Shown here: positions 54,880 through 64,000 of the stretch, piece after piece
Layout: each line of letters begins with the position of its first letter
How positions within the stretch are numbered: the stretch's first letter is position 1
Assembly (NCBI GenBank): GCA_016801845.1
Contig: CM028921.1
Coordinates: forward strand, 15,069,275-15,133,274
Length of the DNA: 64,000 bases
Direction: 5' to 3'
Source: Polydactylus sextarius
Taxonomy: Eukaryota > Chordata > Actinopteri > Polynemidae
Translations under genes and position numbers: made by a program
The notes under the pieces: generated by a model
Told to the model about the DNA's origin: nothing
The model's input: the letters and a program-made list of their open reading frames with translations, nothing else
The model's database searches: none

Positions 54880-57411
54880 TGTGTATAGGAGATGGTGTAC
54901 TTGTTTGTTTGTTTGTTTGTTTTCCTCATCAAGCTTGTTTGGTTTTATTAAGTTTATTAAATTTTCCTTCACTGAATTTGCTACCATCAACTTATCTTTA
55001 ACATTGGATAATCCAACTTCCCTCTTCATATTCATCGACAACTATTTCTACAACCTCAACACCATGACAACATCTGAAAGGAAGAAAACCAAAAGAGACT
55101 GGTCCACCAAAACGGACAATGGATTCGTATCAGTTGAGGTCAGTCTACTTGAATCCATTAATTCAAAACTGTCCGTACTGGAATTACTCCGTGATGACAT
55201 CAGGGAGCTTAAAACTAGTCTTTAATTTTTGCAATTTCAAATCGAAACGCTCATGCAAGAAAATAATGAACTGAAAGTAACTTTTAAAACTTTATCCAGT
55301 CAAGTACCGCATCTCACCGATGAAAATAAAACCATAAAAGCCACACTGCTTGATCTTCAGTGCCGCAGTTTGTGTGATGATTTAATATTCTCTGGCATAC
55401 CCGAGCAAAACCCTGATAACCGAGAGGAAACTCTAAAAAAGTTTATTGCAACATCCCTGAAACTACCCAAACAGACCGTGAATGAAATAACATTCCACCG
55501 TGTTCACCGTCAATAATAAAGTCAATAATTAGAACAAACTGTCTCCAATGATAACCAAATTCGAACATTACAAACATAAATTCATGCTTAAAAGCAGAGG
55601 CAAACTCCTGAAAGGATCTCCATTTGGGATGAACAATCCCTAAAGAAATACAAGAACGAAGGAAAAGACTCATCCCAACAATGAAAGACTTTCGTGAAAA
55701 AGGAAAATGACCTACACTATCTTTGGATAAACTTTATGTTGATGGAACAGCCTGTTTCTCACCAGCCAGCAATATTCTTTGAACTCTGATTCTACCCCTA
55801 CCGTCCTCCTAACAGCTGTTGTTACATGTTGTATCAGCAATTAGCACGAGAAGCACTGTCTGCCCTCCTCTCTCTGTTCTATTCTCTCTCATATCTCATC
55901 TTGTCTTTCTAACTTCACTCTCTCCAGTTTTCTCTGTATGTTCAGTGTTTGTATGCACTGTATGTTCAATGTTTCTAGGTAATGCATATTCTTCTCCATG
56001 CAACTCTCAATTAGGGTGGATGTTTTATGTGTATTATTATGTATTAGTGTATTATGTGTAGATCTAGACCCACATGCTTCTGGACAACCTGGAGATACCA
56101 TACCAGGTGGAAATTTTACTGTAATGACACACGCATATAAGCACATACATACACATAAGCACATACATACACACATGCACACAAACTTATACACACATAC
56201 ACACACACTGATACACACATACTATACGCTCTCTCTCGCTCTCTCTATCTACCCACTCCCCCTCTCTCCTGACACTCAATCGCTCTTTATCATCTTTTCC
56301 CTCTATCAGTCTCCGCATGCCCGGCCTGACTGTATTATGCATAACATACACTCATGCATACACCTAACCAATAACATGGAATGTATGTGGCTTTCTCACT
56401 CAATCTAAACAAATTAAAGTAATCAATCACCTCGCAAAGCTGAAGGCTGAATTATGTTTTTTACAAGAAACACATTTAACTGATGCAGAACATCTCAAAT
56501 TCAAGCAATTCAACAAAAATCTTTCATCTACCTCCAATAGCGTCTCAATTCTGATAAATAAAAGCATCCCCTTCCCTCTAAATTAATGAATCATTGACCC
56601 AAATGGAAGATTTATTATTATTAATGTCACAATTAGTCATAACCCTCACATCTAACATCTAGCTAACATCAGCTAACATCTACACAAACACGCCCAAATA
56701 ATGATGATCGGTCCTTTTTCAATAACCTCTTCTGCCTTCTCCTCAATTCCTCAAATCTCATTCTAGCTGGTGATTTCAACACCATTCATAACAACTCAAT
56801 GTATCGTTCTGGTTAACCGTAATAACACATGGATTTGGCATCAGCCACATGGATTTGGCTAAAATAATCAAACAATACATGATCGACCATGGTCTTAGCC
56901 ATACTTGGAGAACAAGGAAACCATTCGTGAGACAATACAAATACATATCACCTGTTCACCAGTCCTCTTTAAGAAAAGACTTCTTCCTAGTCAGCAACTC
57001 TCTCATCTAGCAGATCTCTGAAAATTCTCTCTAACTCTATTGTCATCAGTGAACATGCATCTGTATCTTTATCCCTAATCTCTAAATCTGACTTCAGACC
57101 CTCTACTAGATGGTGCCTAAATTCATCACTCATGGAAGACAAAAATTTCACCACATTAATCAGAAGAGAGTGGGCATCATTTCTGGAGATGAACGACTCT
57201 CCAGAGATTTCCCCACCTACACTCTGGGAAACAGGCAAGACCGTTATTAGAGGCATAATCATCATATTCATCACACAAGAAAAAGCAGCAACAGAAATTG
57301 GAAAATATATTAGAACAGAAAACCAAACACCTCACGAAACAGCTCTCTCACAACTCATCAGACAATATGCAAAATTAATTGAAGCAACTACAAAGACAAT
57401 TGGACAGTAGT
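54880..57411 (+). mobile_element. L1-like LINE: ORF1 and endonuclease part of ORF2, decayed
   Basis: ORF1 begins at 55064 (MTTSERKKTKRDWSTKTDNG), meets a stop at 55223, continues in another frame with a coiled-coil-like heptad region (55229 on), then DDLIFSGIPEQNPDNREETL and ITFHRVHR, the L1 ORF1 RNA-binding-type region. ORF2 starts near 56377 with TWNVCGF, then KAELCFLQETHLTDAEHLKF, the apurinic endonuclease motif (Q-E-T-H), and later LVISTPF at the place of the GDFN motif. 57130-57410 (REWASFLEMNDSPEISPPTL) is the linker before the reverse transcriptase. Many stops. The reverse transcriptase is missing; an L2 fragment begins right after. A CA-rich tract at 56117-56225 lies between the two ORFs. 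Confidence 0.8.
54899..54921. repeat. (GTTT)n microsatellite
   Basis: Five TTTG/GTTT units near the start of the L1-like element. Confidence 0.85.
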
Positions 57412-58300
57412 GCTGTCCACCCCCCACACACCTCTTTCCCCCGTCACCCCTCCCTCCACCTACACCAACACCATCAGATACTGCAGGGACCCCACCATCA
57501 CCACAGATCAAGTCAGAGGAGAGTTGAGGAGACTACGCCCCAGGAAAGCAGCTGGCCCAGACAGAGTGTCATGCCTCATACCGGTTCCAAAGAAGACCCA
57601 GCCCAGTGACCTGTACGACTTCAGACCGGTGGCCCTCACTTTGCATATGATGAAGACGCTGGAAAGGCTGTTGCTACGTCTTCTGAGATCACAGGTCAGA
57701 CATGCACAGGGCCCACTGCAGTTCGCCTACCAGGAGAAGGTGGGTGTGGAGGATGCCATATATGCCTCTATCTGTTACATAGGATGTACTCTCACCTGGA
57801 CAGCGGGAATGAGTCTTCTTTTTCGACTTCTCCAGCGCTTTCAACACCATCCAACCACTGTTACTGAGTGAAAAACTGCTACAGATGGGAGTGGAGCCAT
57901 GCCTGGTGTCCTAGATTACAGACTACCTCTAAGGAAGACCTCAGTTTGTCAGACTGGGGGACTGCATATCGGACACTGTGGTCAGCAGTGCTGGTGACCC
58001 CAGGGGACTGTCCCCTCTCCTGTCCTCTTCACTCTGTACACAACAGACTTTACAACTCTGAGTTTTGCCACATGCAGAATGACACTCAGATGACACTGCA
58101 ATTGTGGGGTGCATCAGAGATGGACAGGAGGAAGAGTATAGGAGCCTGGTGGAGGACTTTGTGATATGGTGCAGGATGAACCACCTACAGCTGAACACCA
58201 CCAAAACAAAAAAGATGGTGGTTGACTTCAGGAGGTCCAGCAGTTCAGCCAGATTCAAGCGGTCAACACACAGCTCACACATCTTATGACGCTGCACTCC
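57412..58300 (+). mobile_element. L2-type LINE reverse transcriptase fragment
   Basis: Frames in order: LRRLRPRKAAGPDRVS then CLIPVPKKTQPSDLYDFRPV (fingers), QFAYQEKVGVEDAIYASICY, FFDFSSAFNTIQPLL in a shifted frame (A motif), SEKLLQMGVEPCL, GRPQFVRLGDC, a decayed DDT region near 58085, GQEEEYRSLVEDFVIWCRMN and HLQLNTTKTKKMVVDFRRSS. This is the same clade as 46060-46640 but in plus orientation. The 5' junction abuts the L1-like element at 57411. Frameshifts and stops make it dead. Confidence 0.85.
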
Positions 58301-58312
58301 AACTGTCACAAA

Positions 58313-58565
58313 CATGTTAAGGTCATCTCTTTCATATAGGGAGTTGTTTGTGCAAACACCAAGTTTTTATCCTTGAACACATCATGCTTCTTCACCTACT
58401 TTTCTGCCATAGGGTGTGGGGCATACAGTCACCTCTAAATACAATGAGCTCAAGCAGTTAAAACACACATCTAAAAATTAGTAGTCAATGTTTTAATATA
58501 AAGTAATTAGCAAAGTGGAAGTAGTAAAAGTAATTAGCAAAGTATTTAGATAAGATATCCCAACA
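58313..58565 (-). mobile_element. Retroviral LTR fragment with polypurine tract
   Basis: On the minus strand AAAAGGGGGATTG (a polypurine tract at 58577-58565) leads into TGTTGGGATATC, a plausible LTR start. A TATA-like GGATAAAAACTTGG lies near its end. The LTR is cut where the L2 fragment begins. It directly follows the gag remnant, so pol and env are missing. Confidence 0.5.
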
Positions 58566-58619
58566 ATCCCCCTTTTGATCTCAGGCATTTCTGAGACCAA
58601 CCAATCAAGCACCTGCAAA

Positions 58620-59929
58620 ATTACACCACACTCTGCACCGCCATCACTGTCCTCTCAGAATCTAATGATTGGATTTTGTTTTGATGTGCTATCTCTGGGT
58701 TACTTTCCATAGCGTCTTTTACTGATTTAGACAAACCTTCCATTACAGCTTTCCTGAACATCGACTGTTGTAGATCATCTCTTCCAGGGTGAGTCCCAGT
58801 GGCATCTGCCCACTGTGACTTGCACTTAATCAAGAATGGTGGCACATCATCTCTATCATTTATGTGGAATACTAGAGAATGCATGGCTACTTATGGCACT
58901 TGGTATTTTGCACACATGGCTGGAGTTTACTAGTCCTTGCCATATTTTTGCCATGTGCACCTCATATTCTCCTACTTGCTGTCCCAACAGTGCTCTCCAG
59001 TGAGCCATAGCTAATGTGCCCCATAGTCAATTGGGAAAATTTGTTCATCCATGGACCGCCTCCTTCAATGGGTGGTGGCATTTTCTCCAGCAGACAATTC
59101 ATATCAGCAAAAGAGAAGAGTTGATTTACTCTGCCTTTACGCCCTGTGTTCTCCATCAATGGCAGCATCAGATGTCCAAATGTCTTAGCCTGAGAGCGAG
59201 TTTGCTTGTCTGTGTACACTGCCTCAGCCTGTTTCTTTTTTCTTGTTTGCAGCTTGCCGGTTAGTCTAATCTCTAGTGGGTTATCATACTCTCCCTCCTC
59301 CTGATCGCCATGATTGCCCTGAGCCCTAACTGTTCCTCCTTTGGTGGAGAGCCCAAATCTATCTTAGACAGTCTATCTGCTGTTTCTTCCTTCCCTTCCA
59401 GTCTGCACAGGATGGTCTTTTCTATTACCACCTTCTCTCTTTCTATGTCTCTTATCTTCTGGGTTAGCACCACTGCTAACTAGTAGTTGTTGGCTCTCTG
59501 TCCCCTTGACCTTACTCTACACATGCAAGAACTAAAGGCTTCCTGCTCCATTGGAGGATATGCTTCTGTACTCGACCACTTAGGTGTGCTAGGTATCTGC
59601 TGTAGTCTGAGTGTCTCTTTGTCTTCCTCCTGCTTTCTCCCACTTCCTCGTCTTCTTCCTCTAGTTATTACATAATCTTTGATTGCTCCCCCAGTTTCCT
59701 TGCCCTCACCTGCGACTTGACTGTCTTCTCTTTCACCAGCTGCAGCTCTTTATACTTAGCCTCCTCTAGCTCCTTTCTCAACTTTCTCAATACCTTCCAT
59801 CTCCACTAGTCCTGCTATCGAGACAATGGGCATGTGGTATGGTGGTGGCAGAATGGTTTGTGGCAGCTGTGGATACAGTGGTGCAGTAGGTGGAGGAGCA
59901 GGACTGTCCCCAGACTTCTACTGACTTAC
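58620..59929 (-). pseudogene. Endogenous retrovirus gag remnant
   Basis: Minus-strand frames show a proline-rich segment near 59880-59820 (PPPTAPLYPQLP, a matrix/late-domain-like context), then a charged helical stretch, then capsid-like pieces at 59190-58965 and 58884-58621. The arrangement resembles the gag of fish retrovirus-like elements, but the assignment is by general pattern only. It is broken by several frameshifts and stops and joins almost directly to a polypurine tract and LTR, so it is an internally deleted, inactive copy. Confidence 0.5.
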
Positions 59930-61379
59930 CAGATTGACAGATTTTATGGTTTCTGAGGGAGCAATGCTACACAGAATCTCCTTTACTGTGGGCATGACGT
60001 ACTTTTCCCGTCCCACTGCTTTGTTCAGTTTCCTGAGATCTGTGCAGATATGTATCTCTCTCTTGTTAGGTATCAGCACTGGCACCAATGCGGCGCACCA
60101 TTCTGTTGGTTGTGTGACCTTTTCGATTATTCCTTCACTCTCTATGTGCTGCAGTTCTTTTTTTACTAGCGGTATCAGTGGCAGGGGTATCCACCTGGCG
60201 GTGTGTACTGCGTAGGGCTTTGCATCGTCACGGGTTATTTTGACAGGTTCAGTCTTCAGTAGGCTTCCATCTTGTCCTATCTTGTACACTTTTAAAGAAT
60301 AATTTTTTCCTATGTTTGGTGGTACATGAGAACATGCCTAGACATCTGAGATTGCCCCCTGGGCTTACAAAACCTGTGTCTGGAGGCCCTAATTTTATTT
60401 TAGGACTCATCTTTTCAAATGTCCCCTGGTCAATCACTGTAGCGTCCACTCCAGTGTCGATTTTAAAGGTCACTGTCGTATTGTTTATAGGTAAACCTAC
60501 AGTCCATATATCTTCATTATTCTGTCTGTTAACTGCTCCCAAAAAGTGTGTCTGTTCAGGCGGCTCGCTTGTGACTTCTCTCACAGCTTTAGTACGACAT
60601 TTACGTTCCCAGTGTCCTTTCTTTTAACATTTGTTGCACTATTTAATGCAGGGCACAGTCGTTCCTCAGAGTGTTGTGGTTTACCGCATCTTCCACACTC
60701 CTCCTTTGTTCGGGCTGCCTGGCTGCTGAATTCCTGTCGTGGTGTCTTTTTGTTATACTGTCCTCCCTTCCTTTGGACAGCCTGCACGTTGGCCAGCTGA
60801 GCATCAGGTCGATTGGCTTGAAGATTCATTTGACGCATCACCTCCTCTGCCTGGTGCACATGCTCAATCACATGCGCCAGCGTCAGGTCTGCTTTGAGTT
60901 GAAACTGGCGGGATAGCTTCTTATCTGCAATGCCTACCACAAGGCGGTCTCTTATGTTCATCCCTCTTGTCTCCAGACTCGCAGTGCTCAGCCATCTCGT
61001 ATAATGTCCTGATATACATCTCTGCCGTTTCCCCAGTTTGCTGACAATGTTGGTAGAAACATGCTCTCTCATGTCTGATGTCTCATCATGGAATAAAGTA
61101 TTTGTCAAACTTTGTCAAGACTGCATCAAAGTTCTTTTTATGATCTTCCTCTGCAAACTCAAATGAGCTAAATACCTTTTCCACCTCACTGCCCATCACG
61201 TAGATTAGCGAACTTACTTGAATCTCGCCGTCCTCTTTACTTAGCGTTGTGGCTAATCGGTGGTGGCAAAATCTTTGTTTCCACTCCGGCCATTCCGCTG
61301 GGCTCTCGAACTTAAATTCACTTGGTGGGCTGAACTTGGACATGTCTTACTTGCCAACAAACAGGCTTTACTGACACCA
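59930..61379 (-). pseudogene. Ty3/Gypsy gag-protease-RT remnant
   Basis: On the minus strand, in order: gag from about 61343 (FESPAEWPEWKQRF), more gag to a zinc knuckle CGRCGKPQHSEERLC (C-x2-C-x4-H-x5-C, one residue longer than usual) near 60700, an aspartic protease with FKIDTGVDATVI (D-T-G active site) near 60460, and the start of reverse transcriptase (EWCAALVPVLIPNKREIHIC then TDLRKLN) near 60110-60050. It ends before the Y-x-D-D box, where retroviral gag sequence begins (about 59929). Frame changes at about 61100 and 60585 and internal stops show it is dead. RNase H, integrase and the second LTR are absent here. Confidence 0.85.
61371..61379 (-). other. Gypsy primer binding site
   Basis: TGGTGTCAG directly follows the LTR end, complementary to a tRNA 3' end CTGACACCA. 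TGGTGTCAG-type sites are usual for Gypsy-like elements. Confidence 0.6.
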
Positions 61380-61599
61380 TGTAATGTCTGTGTGCGTCTA
61401 TACAGACATAAAATGAATACGCTGATGTGAGACACTTCTGTGTTCGGCTTGCTTTATTGCTGTCATCCACGGAACATGACTGAACAGGACATGTTTTGCT
61501 CTTCTACTACCTCTTCTAGTTCTCTGTCAACATATTACTGTTGTACGACCTACTGATTATCCTCACAGTGACCTCTTCAGGTGATCACCTGCTATTACA
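61380..61599 (-). mobile_element. Gypsy 5' LTR, 220 bp
   Basis: On the minus strand the LTR starts TGTAATAGCAGG and ends CAGACATTACA, giving inverted TGTAAT/ATTACA tips, and is followed at once by the primer site and gag. AATAAAGCAAGCC in the middle can serve as polyadenylation signal. The partner LTR is not in the window. Confidence 0.65.
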
Positions 61600-62133
61600 G
61601 TCTAGTTTGTTATTAAGAATTGATTATTTATTAATTTTTTAAAAAATTTTTATTGTTCATGATTTTGCTTCACTGTACTGTGGATGGGATGAATGTGGGT
61701 CAGTCTGGAGGGGTCACTGGTCACTGTAAATAATTTGAATCCAAAATAAAGTTGTCCTCTGACGAGGGGTGGTGGTGAGCAAGCCTCTGCTGATCCAACA
61801 AGTGAAGCTGCAGCCCACTGATCTTTTAAGCCTCTTGCAGGTAATCTGATCTCTGTTTTTGAGAGGATCAGTGATGGGTGGTGGTGGGTATAGGGGCTGT
61901 TCGCTCAGAGGACAGAGCTCATCATCAAAAGGGGTATTGTACTAAAAATAAAAACACAGGGTTACAAAACACAGCAGTTTGAGACCTCAATAACAAAAAA
62001 GGTATTTATTTATGTATTTATTTGCAACAGAAACATTTATCCACACTTTTTGTTTTTAGTGCAAATAAAAAAAATGAGTCCATGTGGATATTGAAAACAG
62101 AATTGTATATAACAAAATATATATTTATATGTA

Positions 62134-62168
<35 letters not shown>

Positions 62169-62772
62169 CAGTGCTGGAAACTATCATTATATAGATTTCT
62201 CATGGTATAAAATTATTATTGTACTACACACACACACACAAACATAGTTTGAATCCAAATGTGCTATTTTTTGTTTAAAAAATGTATGTATTTTTTTTTC
62301 AAAAATCAGAACAACAATCTGTCGTCGTTTCAGTTGGTGCTACCTCTCTCCATGGTAACAACCAAAGTGACCAGCAGAATGTAATCCTTCCAGAGCTAAT
62401 TAGTCTTCTTCTTCTCTCAGTGCACAAGTTCCCTTTAGCCTGATGAAGAAACAAAGCTTCAGAGGGAGATAAAGCTGATGAGTCAGAAGCATGAGGCCAA
62501 ATGTTTGGACACATTAACATGGGGCCTCAGCTTCTGTTGTTTTATCTGATCCATAATGCAGCAGCACTAGAGCCTTGAAGTGTTAATGAAGAGTATTCTG
62601 GGATGCTGGAGTGGCCTAGCGGTTCCATTCATCTCTGGATGAGCTTGAAGCACTGAAGTGAGTGATGATTACAGCAAAAGGCTCAGGTCCTGGTCCTGGG
62701 TCAGTGACATGGACCTGCACCCACAGCAGATTTATCTGCTGCCGCTGAGTTAGTTATTTAAAACAGCAGCTT

Positions 62773-62773
<1 letters not shown>
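61600..62773. other. dgkz intron 1 with AC microsatellites
   Basis: (AC)n at 62142-62166 and a short one at 62225-62240. No exon or clear element. Confidence 0.5.

Positions 62774-62839
<66 letters not shown>
62774..62839. repeat. (TC)n microsatellite
   Basis: Over thirty TC units, followed by a C/T-rich stretch to about 62935. Confidence 0.95.
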
Positions 62840-62842
<3 letters not shown>

Positions 62843-62935
62843 CTTTTTCTCTCTCTGTCTCTCTCTGCCTGTTCCTCTCTTCCTGTGTTCCTGCATCTCT
62901 CACCCTTTTGATCTTACCCTGCCTCTCTGTCTGCT

Positions 62936-63479
62936 TTTGCTCTTCGTCAGTCCAGGACCGACTGAGTGTCTCCTCTCAGGTTGTATTCAACTAAACTCTC
63001 CAAGTCTTGTCTTGTCACCTTTAAGTCTCTGTCCTCTGTCAGTGCAGCACTGAGGTTTGAAGTTTCATCTTCTACTCTTTCTGTTGCTGTGAATGTTTTA
63101 TAGTTTTTACCTTCTGAACCACCCCCAATACAGATCTCCTCCCTTTCCCCAGTTTTTGCTGTAGTTTGACAAAACCACCTGTTGTTTTAGTTTTTGACTC
63201 CTGATCTGAGAAACTTCATATGATCACAAACAGCAGTGCAAAATTGATTTATTGTGTGTTATGATTCATGTCACAGTACGTTACAATTAATATATCGCAG
63301 TACTGCAAATAAGATCATCAGTTTCTGTGTGTTGTGAGCAGAGGAATTAACAATGATCTTCATGAGTAAAAATGTTTTTTAATGTCATAAATTTAGCAGT
63401 TTTCTAGTAAATGTGTGGCATTTTCATAATGTTCTCTGTTGTTTTGCCTTTAACATGGTTTGCTGTGGTCCTTTAAGAG
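62936..63479. other. dgkz intron 1, nothing recognised
   Basis: Ordinary intronic DNA. The next dgkz exon (expected to begin with codons for K-A-I-T-K-S-G) is not seen. Confidence 0.4.
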
Positions 63480-63760
63480 ATTGAATAGAATAGAATAGAC
63501 TTTTATTTGTCCCGCCAAGGGGAAATTTAACGGTTTGACAGCATTAAAAAAATCATGAAAAATACATTAACATAAAATAAAAAAGTTGATAAAAAATAAA
63601 AAAAATAGTTAAAACTGTAGGAAAAAAAAAAGTGCAAGTCTCCAGAGATGAGGAGGAGGCTTGTGGGTGCGATGTTTCCAGCTGGGACATGACAGAGAGT
63701 TCACAGGTAGCTGTAGCGTCAGAGTTATCGCAATGACATGTGAGCATTACCTCGGGGCAT
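63480..63760 (+). repeat. Fish dispersed repeat (AATAGAATAGACTTTTATTT type)
   Basis: GAATAGAATAGAATAGACTT then TTATTTGTCCCGCCAAGGGG and an A-rich region are typical of a common teleost repeat, here in the orientation whose tail would be 'gggacaaataaa' on the minus strand. Confidence 0.55.
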
Positions 63761-64000
63761 AGGACGGCAAAACGCTAACAGTGAGCAGCTCAATGTCCTG
63801 TGAGAGTGCTTTTCAGTAACATCGATGTTTCCCGGGTTACTCTATCTCTCCTTAATTGTGATCCCCATGTCGTTCCTCTTGCAGGTTTTTTTAGCACTCC
63901 TGTCCGGTGACAGGTCTCAGTGAGACACATTATGCTGCTTTCCCGGTAGCTACTCCCTGGAATGTGTTGTTAAGAGGTTGACTAGTCCTTTTCTATTCAA
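63761..64000. other. Window end, nothing recognised
   Basis: No exon or element identified before the window edge. Confidence 0.4.

Noticed and set aside
55889..56408. Frames of 109 and 136 codons on opposite strands
   Set aside because: They span the CA-rich tract between the two ORFs of the L1-like element and have no domain.
1..64000. CRISPR arrays, operons, bacterial promoters or phage genes
   Set aside because: No regularly spaced repeats with unique spacers and no dense coding; split genes and vertebrate repeats show a eukaryotic nuclear locus.

Overview
This is a gene-poor, repeat-rich vertebrate nuclear window, most likely from a ray-finned (probably percomorph-type) fish. The evidence is split genes with GT-AG introns, many AC/GT, AT, TTA and TC microsatellites, and a teleost-style mix of mobile elements: PIF/Harbinger MITEs, hAT and Tigger elements, L2, RTE-like and L1-like LINEs, Gypsy, an endogenous retrovirus remnant and tRNA-like dispersed repeats. 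Almost all longer reading frames are decayed transposon code or low-complexity artefacts. There is no operon, CRISPR array or other prokaryotic feature.

Two host genes are supported, arranged head to head. On the minus strand, from about 20.7 kb to position 1 and beyond, lies the 5' part of phf21a (PHF21A/BHC80, a subunit of the LSD1-CoREST histone demethylase complex). Four small coding exons (8645-8556, 8211-8179, 7226-7161 and 23-1) join in frame into the conserved N-terminal helix of that protein. One or two candidate 5' UTR exons lie in a CpG-containing block at 19.4-21.0 kb. On the plus strand, a first coding exon at 41822-42018 with a strong Kozak start is best explained as dgkz (diacylglycerol kinase zeta). 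Human PHF21A and DGKZ are also near neighbours, with CREB3L1 between them; I see no creb3l1 exon here.

Layout: 0-7.2 kb, phf21a intron with a Harbinger MITE, a telomere-like degenerate repeat, a 447-bp tandem repeat and transposon pieces. 7.2-8.6 kb, three phf21a exons; one intron is almost entirely a hAT insertion. 8.9-19.4 kb, upstream phf21a intron holding two copies of a local duplication, the first broken up by a Tigger, a 1.4-kb TIR element and a MITE, plus an RTE-like LINE. 19.4-21 kb, phf21a promoter region. 21-41 kb, intergenic repeats, including a Harbinger-like element with a SANT-like exon, an insertion nested in a common fish repeat, and a 3.3-kb composite element with P2X7-like coding remnants. 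41.1-42 kb, dgkz promoter and first exon. 42-64 kb, dgkz intron 1 with a NAIF1-like Harbinger remnant, L2 fragments, a CATGACAT minisatellite and a 6.7-kb retroelement nest (L1-like, L2, retroviral gag/LTR, Gypsy) at 54.9-61.6 kb.

I found no convincing new biological system. The best leads are the dated insertion history preserved by the duplication (including an empty site for the Tigger copy), the hAT-filled phf21a intron, CTCF-type motifs carried inside a MITE family and near dgkz, and the P2X7-like DNA transposon. Family names rest on recognised motifs and terminal structures, not on a database search.
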